Shown here in pieces: positions 24,635-35,727 of a stretch of 64,000 nucleotides of DNA; positions within the stretch are counted from its first letter, which is position 1, and each line of letters begins with the position of its first letter. The position numbers and the translations under genes are program-made. The DNA is from Odobenus rosmarus divergens (lineage: Eukaryota; Chordata; Mammalia; Carnivora; Odobenidae): NCBI RefSeq assembly GCF_000321225.1, contig NW_004451862.1:25887-89886 (forward strand). The letters run 5' to 3'. The notes under the pieces are model-generated. The model did not search any database, was not told the DNA's origin, and was given only the letters and a program-made list of their open reading frames with translations.

Positions 24635-24885
24635 AACTAAAGCTAGGGCTCTGGAGTCGGGCTGGTGGGGTTCAAATATTGCCGCATCCTTCAGTCCTTC
24701 ACATTCAAGCCTACTAGAGAAACTGAGCAAGTCTCTTAGCCTCCCTGGGCCTTGGTTTGCACATCCGTACAATGGGGATGACAGTAATACTGTACCCCAC
24801 AGCTACAGTCCATGAGGATTGGTTTAGCTCGTGCATACGGAGCTCCCACAACAGTGCCTAGCAGGAGGGCACACTGCATGTGTGG
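24635..24885 (+). repeat. MIR
   Basis: GGGCTCTGGAGTCGGGCTGG, CTGAGCAAGTCTCTTAGCCTC and CCGTACAATGGGGATGACAG follow the MIR order, ending in CAGTGCCTAGCA. Confidence 0.8.
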
Positions 24886-25273
24886 CTTGTTGGCGGCAGC
24901 AGGAGTAACCAGCACGGCTGTGATAGAAATAGGAGCAACTTTAGTGAGTTCTCGTGCTGCGAACTCGTAGGGACATACCTAGGATGACGGGACTTGCTGT
25001 TCAAGAATGATCGATACTATCCTCTTGGCATAATTGTTAAGGTATACCTGCATTCAGCCATGTGCTAGCCACATAAATAACCAGGGCTCAGCAGTTTAAA
25101 ATGGCCCAACCAGAATGTTACCTTCCAGAACAATGGGGGCAACCAATAAAACAGGTCCAGGACCATGTCCAGGGCAGAGTTGCAGAGAGCTCCTCTATCT
25201 ACGATACAAATCACATCATCAGCAAAGCTTGCAAACAGTAGGGATTACCTGTCGTTAAACTGAAGGCGGTGCT

Positions 25274-25478
25274 GGGGCGCCTGGGTGGCTCAGTTGGCTG
25301 GGCGTCGGACTCTTGGTTTGGGCTCAGGTCGTGATCTCAGGGTCAGGGGATCGAGCCCCACATCGGGCTCTGTGCTCGACGGGGAGTCTGCTTGAGAGCC
25401 TCTCTCTCCCCCTCCGCCCCTCCCCCCACTCATGCTCTCTCTTTCTCTAAAATAGGTCAATAAATCCTTTAAAAAAAG
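25274..25478 (+). mobile_element. SINEC, GGACTCTTGGTTT subtype
   Basis: Plus-strand copy, older subtype. Target duplications TGAAGGCGGTGCTG and TGAAGGTGGTGAG. Confidence 0.93.
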
Positions 25479-25491
25479 TGAAGGTGGTGAG

Positions 25492-26146
25492 AAAGTCTGG
25501 CAGCCAAAGAATTGAATGCCTATGTCCCAGGTGCCTTAGTTTTCATACTCCTACCTCAAGCTGAAATTTTAGTATGAAATTGTGGCTATTTGCAAGTAAT
25601 CCTACAGTGTTCCCACTGGGGGCAGGCTCGCAAGAAACAGGCACAGCCTGAGAACCATGATCTGCAAAGTTGTGGAAACTGTTCTTTCTCGTGTTGACAC
25701 TTGGTGCATTTTTGGACACACTCGACAGTACAGCTGCATTTAGCAGGCGGCCTGTGATTTCGTGTATTCCCACGTGTGTGTGTCCAACTGCAGATCCAGC
25801 AGATGGATGTCATCGCAAACGTGACTCTTAGGGGGTTGCCCTAAATTGTGGTTATTGAATCTGGTTCCTGGTCATCACTAAGCGCATGGGCTGCTGTTAT
25901 AAGACAGAGGCACTTTGGTAACTCCTGGAAGAGCCCACAAATCTCCCTTCTCAAATGAGCTTTAGCAGAAAAGGCTCAAAAGTTCCTTTGCAGATTCACA
26001 ACAAGCCTCTGGAAGTTCCTGAGACACAGAGCAATTAAAATGGGTCTCTTTTTGAGACCTCTGTGTCTTACACTCTCAAAGCTCTATGCAAACATCATTT
26101 TGTAGACCTAAAAGTAAGGGAATCATATTGCACTGGAAAAATTATG
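25492..26146. other. No gene seen; unique DNA
   Basis: Two overlapping minus-strand open frames of 75-76 codons at 25543-25813 show no known motif. Confidence 0.4.
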
Positions 26147-26159
26147 AGTATAGGTCTTA

Positions 26160-26202
26160 ATCAGACGAGATCGGGCGCATTCAGGGTGGTATGGCCGTAG
26201 AC
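26160..26202 (-). pseudogene. Tailless 5S rRNA retropseudogene fragment
   Basis: Read on the minus strand from 26202, the 43 bases start GTCTACGGCCATACCACC and match the first 43 bases of mammalian 5S rRNA. The one difference I see is a C-to-T change in a CpG. Perfect 17-bp direct repeats AGTATAGGTCTTAATCA flank it (26147-26163 and 26203-26219). The last four bases (ATCA on the plus strand) overlap the repeat, so microhomology may have primed it. There is no A-tail and the 3' part is missing. It cannot act as a gene: the 5S internal promoter lies further 3' than these 43 bases. Confidence 0.93.
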
Positions 26203-26579
26203 AGTATAGGTCTTAATCACAATGGATTTAAAGTTGGCCGGTGGCAGTAATCAACAGCCAGCCCTCCTAGGGTCAAGCAATGAGTGCTTCTGCCCTGTTT
26301 TTGCACCTTCCATTAGAATATGGGTCTTGACTCATACCCTATTTTTGATAAACACTAATTAAAAATTTGCCTGGGAAAAAAGTTGTATGTTCCTCCTTTG
26401 ATTTTTTTTTTTTTTGAGAAGGAATATTTTGGATGGCTCATGTTTGTTTAAAAACACTATCCATGGAAGTTTACTAAAATAAATGTACTTGTGGCAAATA
26501 GACTTTCAAAATCATTCATAGAGTAGAGCTAGACATGTAGAAACAAGGGAACTTAAGTTCAGAGGAGTTCAGTTTAGCG

Positions 26580-26800
26580 AACAGAACATGGCACTTGGGT
26601 TTGAGCCACCTGGATGACCCTGAGTAAGCTAATGTGCAGACTCGGTTTCTTCATCGGAAAAATAAGGCAAGGATCTGCTTAGAACACAGCCTTTGTCCTG
26701 AAAGAGGATTAATTACAATACTGTACGGGGAAATGCTTTGTAAATCACAAGCTGCTCTTCAAGTGTAAGGAATTACTATTATCATCACCATTCAAGGTCC
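26580..26800 (+). repeat. MIR
   Basis: GGTTTGAGCCACCTGGATGACC, CTGAGTAAGCTAATGTGCAG and CGGTTTCTTCATCGGAAAAAT follow the MIR core, with TACTATTATCATCACCAT at the end. Confidence 0.7.
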
Positions 26801-26864
26801 TACCCCTTACAGCTAGCTAAGTCCGTTTGTCTAAATAAATAAATAATCATTCCCTTCTGCCTTT

Positions 26865-26884
26865 CCCCACTAGATGGCAGGCGA
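26865..26884 (+). promoter_or_regulatory. CTCF-like motif
   Basis: CCCCACTAGATGGCAGGCG fits the CTCF core (CCASYAGRKGGCRS in IUPAC code) at nearly every position. It lies just outside the MIR. Occupancy cannot be judged from sequence. Confidence 0.6.
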
Positions 26885-27212
26885 GCCACTTGGTAAAATA
26901 ACTGTTCAGGTTAGGGCTCTATGAAGCGCCGCAATATTCCGGCCGTGCAGCAATGGACAAAGGCTGAATTAGAACTTGTGAAAAGTGAAGACGACCTGTA
27001 TTGTGAAAACAAATTTCATTCAAACGCCACTGGTTTTCATTTCACGAAAATTTTGTATCTATGAAAACACGATCCTTCTGACTAATGAGAAAAAAGACAG
27101 CTAAGCGAATAATTGCTGCAAATAAGGAAGCGTTTAGCCCACTCAGAGTTATAGCTACCAGACTTAATGATTATTTATAACACCACTTTACAGGTAATGG
27201 TTTCATCCATAT

Positions 27213-27560
27213 CAGGAGTCGGCAAACTGCTTCTGTAAAGGGCCAGAGAGTAAATATTTCCGGCTTTGCATGTCGATCCATTTCTGTTGCATGGACTCGA
27301 CTTTGCCTTTGCAGGCTACAAGCCTGAAGACAGACTGAGACGATAAGAAAATGAGTGGGCTTGGCTGGGTTGCAATAAATTTTAATTATGGATGCTGAAT
27401 TTTGAAATTCATATAACTTTTACTTACCACAAAATACTATTCTTCTTTTGATTCTTTTTGACCATTTAAAAATGTAAAAACCATTCTTAGCTCAAAGACC
27501 ATACAAAAAATGGCAACAGGCCTGATTTGTTTCCCAGGGAGTCGTTTGTAGCTCCCTGGA
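27213..27560. mobile_element. hAT-type DNA repeat
   Basis: It begins CAGGAGTCGGCAAACTGCTT, continues TAAAGGGCCAGAGAGTAAAT, and later reads ACCATTTAAAAATGTAAAAA and GACCATACAAAAAATGGC. This is the order of an abundant mammalian hAT repeat with CAGGGGTCGGCAAACT ends. A relative lies at 42570. Confidence 0.65.
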
Positions 27561-27965
27561 TTAATACCCTTAATAGTCATAACTATCAGATTGGCAGTCT
27601 CCTCAGTTAACGTAAATAAACTTTTTACTGCTTTCATGATAAATATTTCAATGTGGCTTGTTATTTTTTTTTTGCGTGTACAAATTCCTGAGAATGCTTG
27701 TGATATTTTTGCCTACCTCTCCATATAGCCTTGTGTCTTGTTTGTTAGACTGTAAAAAAAAAAAGAATTCAAGTAGTGGATGCATTGTTCTTAGAGTTGC
27801 CGGAAAAAAAACAGGATGCCTCGTTAAATTTGAATTTCAGCTAAACAACGAATAATTTTTAACATAAAAGTTTGTTCCCTCTATTGCATAGGACATACAT
27901 CTATTAACTAAGTATTTGTTGTTTATCCGAGATTCAATTTTAACTGCGTGACCTGTGTTTTTTAT

Positions 27966-28362
27966 TGTTATGTTAATCACCATACATTACATCATTAGTT
28001 TTTGATGTAGTGATCCATGATTCATTATTTGCATATAACACTCAGTGCTCCACGCAGAACGTGCCCTCTTTAATACCCATCACCAGGCTAACCCATCCCC
28101 CCACCCCCTCCCCTCTAGAACCCTCAGTTTGTTTCTCAGAGTCCATCGTCTCTCATGGTTCGTCTCCCCCTCCGATTCCCCACCTTCATTCTTCCCCTCC
28201 TGCTATCTTCTTCTTCTTCTTCTTTTTTTTTTAACATATAATGTATTATTTGTTTCAGAGGTACAGGTCTGAGATTCAACAGTCTTGCACACTTCACAGC
28301 GCTCACCATAGCACATACCCTCCCCAGTGTCTATCACCCAGCCACCCCATCCCTCCCACCCC
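27966..28362 (-). mobile_element. Compound L1 3' end (two 3' UTRs in one insertion)
   Basis: GTGACCTGTGTTTTTTATTG-like repeats (about 27947 and 28363) flank the whole interval. Inside are one L1 3' UTR (27966-28200), a (TTC)n plus T-run (28205-28232), and a second L1 3' UTR (28233-28362), all minus strand. On the minus strand the second UTR comes first, followed by its A-tail, then the other UTR. Confidence 0.75.
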
Positions 28363-28985
28363 GTGACCTGTGTTTTTATTGGTAAATCTGGCATTTCTTG
28401 TACTTATGGATTTTGTCCATCACTCATTTACTATGGCCTGAAAAATAACCAAAGATCTGAAGGCAGGACTCCTGAAGTGAAATAGGTCTTTAGAGAGTTG
28501 AGGGAAATGTGCAGGTTGCGTTCAGCATACCTTAACACATTCCAACAACCGTGCGGCATTAACATGTTTCTCACATCCATTTTCCAGGAGTATTTGTTTC
28601 CAATCCGAGTGCCAGTCTCACTTGAACAAGCCATTTTAATTGCTTCGTAAGAAACCCAAAGTAACCTGTAAACAGTCACTTGCGAAGAGCTTCAGAGCTA
28701 TTTGAGGTCTTATTAAGGGGTTGCGTGGGAACAACAAATCCAGTTCTCCCAGGCTGGTGTTCTAGGGGACTGGGCTTACTTCCGGCCAGTTCCCCGCAGA
28801 AACCCCACCCTTGTCTAAGCACGTTTTCGTACCTCTTGATGGAAATTTCAAGCGTGCACAAGGCAGCGATTGGTAGAGCTTGCTTTAGACGTCTTGTTTT
28901 TGTTTTTGCGTATGCACCTGTTAGCATGCACTTCTGTACCAACTGTTGACACATATTTCATTTGCTTGGTGACTTTTCACGAAAA
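28363..28985. other. No gene seen; flank of CpG island
   Basis: Overlapping open frames on both strands near 28676-28954 (89-92 codons) have no recognisable motif. GACGTC near 28889 and CCGGAAGTAAG on the minus strand (28785-28775) are CRE-like and ETS/donor-like. Confidence 0.35.
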
Positions 28986-28989
28986 GACA

Positions 28990-29770
28990 TCGAATGCTAA
29001 ATCCTGCCCTCAGATTTGCCGCCTGCCCAAGCGGTCAGGCGGATCAGCGACTTTGACCGCCATGGAATAACGACCCTTTGCGGAGGCTCATCACTTCGGC
29101 CTTGACGTGGATAATGGAGAGTGCCTTTCGGTTGCCGCCGCTGGGACGGGCCGGGCCGCAGGGCAGGGGGGTGGACGGAGCGGTGTAACACGCGGCGACC
29201 GGGGCGGGTGGGGAGTGACCGCACGCGGCCTCCCATCCCTGCGGGGGGACGGGCCCCCCTGGCGCGTTGGGAGGGGACAGCGGGCGGGCGACAGGGCGCG
29301 GCGGGAGGCCGTTGGGGGCAGGCCTCTCCCCGGGGGCAGCCGGTTGGTAAAGGCGGCGCCGAAGGGCACGGCTTCGGTGGGCGCAGTGCGAGGACGAGAC
29401 GCATCGTCCCCGCAGGGGAGCAAGCCGATCGTATCTTGGCGGTTAGGAGAGGAGCTTGGGGGGTTGGGGGGTGCCTGGTAAAGCAGCGTCCTTTCGGCAT
29501 TCCCGCTTTCACCAGGGGCTGCCACAGATGACCCGTCCGCGCGCCGCCAGCCCAAGCCCGCCTCTTGGGCCTCCCGCCCCCTCGGAACCGCGGGGGCCCG
29601 GGCTTCGGCTCCCACCGCCTGCGCCTGCCCGGGGCGGTCGTTTACCCCGTTTCTAGCTGCAAAATTAAGGCCCTCACGTATCCCTCACTCCAATCCCCGA
29701 GCCTGGGCTTAGGGCAAATCAAGTGAGCCACCTCGGGCGCAAAATTTAAGGCGCGCGCAGGGGCGGGGGG
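28990..29770. promoter_or_regulatory. CpG island, candidate promoter
   Basis: About 780 bp that is clearly GC-rich with CpG at high density, for example GGGCGGGCGACAGGGCGCGG near 29282. The surrounding DNA is AT-rich and CpG-poor. Large open frames on both strands (up to 174 codons) are expected from a lack of TAA and TAG here. The predicted peptides are Pro, Arg and Gly rich with no domain. No TATA box stands out. On the minus strand a donor-like CGGAA|GTAAGC at 28780/28779 could end a first exon; on the plus strand I see no convincing donor. Direction and gene are unknown. Confidence 0.85.
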
Positions 29771-29905
29771 TGCACCAAGACACCCAGTATTAAGATAAAA
29801 ATTAATGCAATATCTTTAAAAATTCAAAGTTAATGCAAAAAAAATTACATGATGAACAAAACATGAAAATGTGAAATAAAGACATGATCTGACCCTGCTG
29901 TGACA
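29771..29905. repeat. AT-rich edge of CpG island, possible old dispersed repeat
   Basis: It reads AAGATAAAAATTAATGCAAT, ACATGATGAACAAAACATG and AAAGACATGATCTGACCCTG. I have an impression of a dispersed mammalian sequence but cannot name it. The change from GC-rich to AT-rich is abrupt at about 29775. Confidence 0.25.
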
Positions 29906-31130
29906 CCACTTAGCCACACTGGCCTCTTCCTAATCCCAGGCTCTGCAAATCAACCCTGAAGTGATTCCCTCCTCTCTCTGCTCCCAAGGCCTGGACCTCT
30001 GTCCTACTTCTCATTGGCTCTTTCTCTGCAATGAGTTCGGTTTTTATTGTGTACGTACCTCCCTGGCTGGGCAGCAGGAAGGAGACCCAGCTGCCTCACC
30101 ATCCTGTGCCTCCAGGAGTGAAGCCCGGTTCTTGGCTCACTGAGGCCATGGGAACAGTATGGAGTTTGGAGGAGACCGAAGGTAAGAGCTTATGCAAGAG
30201 CCCCAGCTTGCAAAGCTCTGCACTGGAAGCACCAAAACCCCACAGAAGTAAGGCACAAGAGGAAGCTCTGCTCCCTTAACTAGGGCTTAGGAACCCATTC
30301 AGAATTGAGTTGAATGTAAATGTTTTAAAGGAACCACAAGTAGTGGGGAAGGACTTTGGGAATTATTTTGCAGAAAGAGGGATCTGAAGTGCTTGGGGAC
30401 ACCTTGTTCCTCTCCAGCAGGCCATGAGCATTCCCTGGTATTGCAATTCAGTCTGAATTTGCAATGTACGGGCACCTTTAATGAGGATGACACTCCATAC
30501 TTTACAGTGCATCTCCCCTTTATTATACCTCATTCAACTCTCTCAGCCGGCAGCCAGGCACAGTGCTGGGTGCTGGCTCAAAGGGCTTTCAATTGTCATT
30601 ATCCCCTAGAACCGTTTTTATGCTGACCTTGTGTTGTTTGCTGTCCTCATGGCTGAGAGAGAGACAAAGGACACATCTGGCCCAGGCTGAGGAGATGGCC
30701 TAGTTATATTTCAGGTTGGGATGTGGAAGGCCACTAGGTCTGACTGCTGGATTCCTTAAAGGGTTCCTCCCTCTTGTCTTACACAGGCCAGTGAAAATGA
30801 GGTAAAGAGGAAGAGCAAATGAAGGAGATCAGGAAACTATTGTTCATATTTATGTACGTTTTCTTAAAAAAAAATCTTTGGAAGCTTTGGATGTCTCCAG
30901 TCCCTCAAAAGACCAGGGATAAAGGGGAATTTGTCGGATCACTTGCTCAATTCCTGGCCATTTGAGACGAGTTTGCTTACCTCGAGGAGCTATTGAGTCA
31001 ACATTCTGCTTAATACAAAGGGGAAGAAACTGAAGAAGTGCGGACTTCGGGGGCCTTGTCCTGCAGGAGGCATGGCTGACCACCTTGGCGGTTGCGTTCC
31101 TTCCCTGTCCCGGTGTAGCTATGCCACGCT
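29906..31130. other. No gene seen; unique DNA
   Basis: Short open frames only. A small piece near 30510-30600 (CATTCAACTCTCTCAG, CCAGGCACAGTGCTGGGTGC) belongs to the same old repeat as 23405-24600. Confidence 0.4.
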
Positions 31131-31150
31131 GTAGCCAGCAGAGGGCTCTG
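31131..31150 (+). promoter_or_regulatory. CTCF-like motif
   Basis: GTAGCCAGCAGAGGGCTCTG fits the CTCF core very well. It is not inside a SINE. It has the same orientation as the motif at 26865, about 4.3 kb away, and the CpG island lies between them. Confidence 0.6.
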
Positions 31151-31599
31151 TCGCTACACAGAATCCGTTTGACTTCTTGGGGCGGGGAGAATTTTCAGCG
31201 CTCTAACAAATACTTGGATCCAGTAAGAAACATGCATGATTTTCCATGAAATATTAATGTGAAAGATACATTATTATTAAGAACTTGTGGATGTCTATTT
31301 GATTAATGACCCATCGAACCATGGAAGGAAAGAAGATGTTTCATAACTGTCGTTATCAAACATTAAAATAGCAAGAAAAAATAGCAATGTGATAATAAAT
31401 ATCAGCATGATATACCTAAATTATTTAGGACACAAATAGGACTTTTTCTTCTGGGAATGTGTGTGCTGAGACCTAGTAACAAGGAAGAACGTATCTGCTT
31501 TATCTGAAACATCTTCTTTTTAATTTTTTATTTATTACAAACAAACTCTTTCATTAATAGCAGGGCAGTTAAACGTAACTCCATCTCATCAGCGAAATC

Positions 31600-31770
31600 T
31601 GCCATCTGAGGCCTTCTGTGATTTGCCTCAACAGACGTTTCAACTTTGTGCTTTACTGTCCACTTCAGCCACCCTGTCTTTCGGCCTCATCTCACACACT
31701 GGAAATCCTGCCCATTCTTCAAGGTCCAATTCAAATCCTGACCTCCGTGAGTGCTGCCAAGGCATTCACA
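31600..31770 (+). repeat. L2-like fragment
   Basis: CCCATTCTTCAAGGTCCAATTCAAATCC followed by a GAGTGCTGCCAAGGCATTCAC end matches an L2 segment. Confidence 0.5.
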
Positions 31771-31839
31771 AACGATGGAACACGGGGAACCAGATGGCAC
31801 TACAGTGAAATGTCATAAAGAAATCCGAATAAGTACGGG

Positions 31840-32180
31840 AAGGAGGCTCTGAGAGCGCTGGTCAGGACTTCAGAGCCAGCCAGTGCTTCGGATATAGCCA
31901 GAGAGATCAGGGAAAGCTTCCCGGAAGAGGTGGTGCTTGAACTAGTGTTGAAGGTTAAGGAAATCTGGAGGATTGACATCGCCCCTTATCTGGCTACCGT
32001 GTAGATGATGTCGTGAAAGATCAGCCTGGGAAAGGAGGCAGGCACCATCATACTGAGGGAGGTTGGACGTTCTTCGGTAAGCCACTGAGACTCCTGGTGC
32101 GGTTTAAAATGGAGGCAGTGTTGGATTAGACCCGTAGTTTAGAAAGGTTGCTCGGGAGGCAGTGCGGTCCCTAGGTTTGA
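31840..32180 (+). repeat. Old interspersed repeat (same type as 23405-24600)
   Basis: ATCAGGGAAAGCTTCCCGGAAG, GGTGGTGCTTGAACTAGTG and AGAAAGGTTGCTCGGGAGGC follow the internal order of that repeat. The family is not named. Confidence 0.4.
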
Positions 32181-32339
32181 ATGGCAGGCAGACGACTTGC
32201 GAAGCTACACCATTCTTCAGATGAGGAAAGACAAGGGCCTGAACCAGGGCAAATGAAGTAGAAATGGACAAAAGGGGGCGGATTAGGCCCCCATAACACA
32301 TTGTTTGCAATTCTTATGGAATGTGTGGCTTTTTACCTT

Positions 32340-33429
32340 CTGTTGTGTTATATTTGCCTTCTCTGGGAGACTAAGTTCCTTGAGATCAGGTTTTTTTTTC
32401 TCAGTTCATTTCTTTATTCCTCATCTCACATGGCCTTATACATGATCAGCATGAGTTGACTGAGGAGACAATGTCTGAAATTTTTTATCATGAGGGTTTG
32501 CTTTTGAAATGCTCGATTTGGGCTCTTTGGGCTCAAAAGTCAGTGGCGTGACAGCTCTGCTTATCATCTTAGCAAACGCCTTGTGGGTAGTTTATACATT
32601 TTGAGAGAAAATAAGATTTCTCCTGGACCTCTCACCATTGGCTACCATTTATGGGTATGAGACTTGTAAAGGTTAAATGATTCAGAGGGTCTGCACTTTT
32701 TGAGCTCGCTGCTTGAGTGTGTGTGTGTTAAGACTTGAGAAGGGGGAAGCCGATCGCTCTGCACAGCTTGTATGACAGCAAACCCCTTGAGACCAAATGT
32801 CCTTTCAAAGCAGAGGCTGTGATGAACTCACCCCGGTTTGTCCAGACAAATCCTCACAGGGCGGGGCCTGTGGAGAAAGTCTTTGTTCTTCTCTGTTGAA
32901 ATGCCGCCGACAGAAAAAAAAACTTCCTGAGATCCTCCTGCCCTTTTGGGCGCTTGAGCAGTGTGCACCTCAATTCAAAGCTCCATCAGCTAGGCTTCAT
33001 TTCTCCTGAGAGAACATGCCGGGCATCCTTAGAATCACGAGGGCTAGACAAATGGCATGACACCCTCAACCCCTGAGATGCATGTACTTGAGAAGGGGTG
33101 CACGTGATTGTGTCACTATTTAATAGCATCCTCACAGCTTCCGGGCTCCGTACGGCTTGCAGAACTGAAAGGTAATAGGACATTTATTTCAGAGGCTTTA
33201 CTCTTCACACTAGCTTGATGCCGATATCTTACTAAAGTGACATATCCTTAGCAAGGGCACAGAACACAAGGCGAAACTCTGACCCAAAGTGAATGTTGTG
33301 GGTACAAGGCACATTTTATCCTTTGAAAGTTGGTTGAATGAAGTTTTACCCAGGGATTTAGTTAAACATATAGTAGTCATTCCTCCTGCCCTGTTTTTAT
33401 GCTCTTGTTTGCTCCTTATTTCCTTTCAT
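32340..33429. other. No gene seen; unique DNA
   Basis: Short open frames without motifs. Confidence 0.4.
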
Positions 33430-33443
33430 ACATCTCCATTTCT

Positions 33444-33663
33444 TTTTAAAAAGATTTTATTTACTTATTAATTTGAGAGAGAGAGAGAGAGAGAGCACGC
33501 ACACATGAGTGGGGAGAGGGGCAGAGGGAGAGGGAGAAAGAATCTTCAAGCAGATTCCCTGCTGAGCACGGAGCCCAGTGCAGAGCTCAATCCCACAACA
33601 CTGAGATCACAACCTGAGCCAAAACCAAGAGTCAGACACTCAACTGAGCCACCCAGGCGTCCC
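33444..33663 (-). mobile_element. SINEC
   Basis: Minus-strand copy with an expanded GA microsatellite and target duplications CATCTCCATTTC and CATCTCCATCTC. Confidence 0.92.
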
Positions 33664-33679
33664 CATCTCCATCTCCTGT

Positions 33680-34699
33680 ATGGTATAGAAGAGAGTTGTT
33701 ATTAGTATAATGAAGTTAAACAGTCCCCAGGTTCAGGTAATCTGGTTTTGGATAAAATTGCTATTAAATCTTCTGTTCAAGTTTGGTAGAGAAAAAGGAG
33801 ACTTGGAAATTGAGTCTCATATCTTTAAATTGATATTGGGATTCAGGCTTCGTGATGCCTTAGTATTTAATCTATTGATTTCAAGCGAGGAAAATATTTT
33901 ATTTAAAGCGATTTCCCTCCAATGATCAGTTGTTCTTTAGCTGTAATTCTGAATCTTGTCTTTAACCTGAAAAGCCACTGCCACCTATGTGAATAGTGCC
34001 CAAAATGTACCCATGAGACATGAGATTATTACCTCATGCACACATGTGCACACACACCCGCACACACACTTTTTATTATGAGAATGTTCAAATCTACAGA
34101 GAAGTGAGATAGTGAAATGCATGCCCACCTACCACCCACCTGGATTGAACAATTGTTAACATTTTTTCATAAAATAAGTGACTAGTTATATGTGTATTTG
34201 CTTCAGCTCTCCCCCTCCCCCCCCAAAAGTATTTGCCGACATCACCACAGTTCTGTTATTGTACTAGTAGAGTCAACAATAATCACCTGTTCTCACCCAG
34301 CAGCCTACTCATATCCAAGTTTCTCCAGTTGTGCCAAAACTGTGAGTGACGGGTAATTCTTGGTGAAGCCACTATCGGAAGGTCAGAGATCGGAGAACTG
34401 GATACTGTACCTCAGTTGACATAAGGCAGGAGTATAGACTGGTAGCGGAACAGAACTTAAGCCAGCAAAATGTATAGTAATTAATGATTCATTTGGAAAC
34501 ACTCCCCTCCTCGAGCTATACTGACCCCCAGAGAACATTGAGCCATCCAACTTGGTCATCTTGGGGCCCTGACTCTACCAAGAGCCCCTGTCTCTAGTAC
34601 GGAGGGGAAATGCCATTGAGAGAGGCCTTCTGACACTCTTGTAGATGGACGCTCAGTTATTCCAAACACCATTCACTGAGTAGTCCATCCTTTCCTCAT
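33680..34699. other. No gene seen; short CA tract
   Basis: A CACACA-rich patch lies at about 34037-34070. The following TTTTTATTATGAGAATGTTCAAA may be an old repeat that I cannot classify. Confidence 0.35.
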
Positions 34700-35235
34700 A
34701 CCTTGAAATAATACCACAGAGCTGTAAAAATAATGAAGGAAAATATGTGAACATATTTTTATCATCTTAGGAAGGGGAAGCCTTTTCAAAGCAAGGCAAG
34801 AAACATTTGACTACATAGAACATTTGAACCATCTTTATGACAAAAGACAAAGTTAAAAAGTAAATGACAGGCTCGGACAAAACGTTTGCAACATAGAGTT
34901 AAAAATAAGAGTTCCCTAATATGCTAATAGTGCCTACAAATCAGCAAGAAAAACATTCTAATGTGGGCAAAGGATATAAACAGACAATTTAAAGATGAAG
35001 AAATAGAAATGACTCACCATATGGAAAGATGATTAAAGAAATGAAAAAACAAAAATGAGCTACCTTGTTATTCACTTTCTGTCTGGCACAAATTACAAAG
35101 ATCGGTCATATGTCATGTTGGTGAACATACGGGAGAAAAGACTCTCATCCACTGTTAGCGAGCATACAAATTGGTACAGCCTTTGTAAGGGCGATTTGGC
35201 ATATATTATTATTCTTCCAAATTTCTGTTTCCTCG
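34700..35235 (+). pseudogene. Old L1 ORF2 fragment
   Basis: The DNA follows L1 ORF2 in order: AAATCAGCAAGAAAAACATTC, TGGGCAAAGGATATAAACAG, GATTAAAGAAATG and CATACAAATTGGTACAGCC. It has frequent stops and frameshifts, and no ends are visible. It is an ancient L1M-type relic. Confidence 0.75.
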
Positions 35236-35727
35236 CTAATGTAAAAGCTACTCAGGCAGTCTGCCTCTGTTCCGGGCTTCATTTCCTATTTTTGTGTCTG
35301 CTTTCTCCTAGATGGTGATATTTGTGCTTCTCAGCTCAGCCTGGTGGCCTGACCTTAACTCCCGAGTTCTGTGGTCCCGTCACAACTGCAAGTCATTCTC
35401 ATGCAAACGTTGAGTTGACCTAGTGTGCACCTTTGAGAGTTTTGGAACAATATGCACGTTTAAGTCACCATCATGTCATCTTGCTGACGATCTCATGGGA
35501 CAAGACCAACACTGGGGTTGCTTGCTTCTGCCCTTGGTCTTCCACCTGCCCTTCCCTCTGCTGCCATTGATCGCACACACGTGTTGTCATACAAAAGCTG
35601 TTTTGTTTTTCTTTTTTGTCTTGTGAATGTTGTCCTTGGCTGCGTATACATCACAGATTAGTGTCGTGTGCTGCACAGTGATCTAAAAACTTTCAGTACT
35701 TGTAAATTTGCATAAGTTTGAGTAAGA

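Noticed and set aside
26160..26202. Functional 5S rRNA gene
   Set aside because: Only 43 of about 120 bases are present and the internal promoter region is missing.
28997..29615. 171-174 codon minus-strand frames in the CpG island
   Set aside because: GC-rich DNA lacks TAA and TAG; the peptides are low-complexity Pro/Arg/Gly and overlap open frames in the other strand and other phases.
35411..35450. Left inverted repeat of the Tigger element (GTTGACCTAGTGTGCACC)
   Set aside because: Only a weak resemblance to known Tigger ends and no partner was found on the right.
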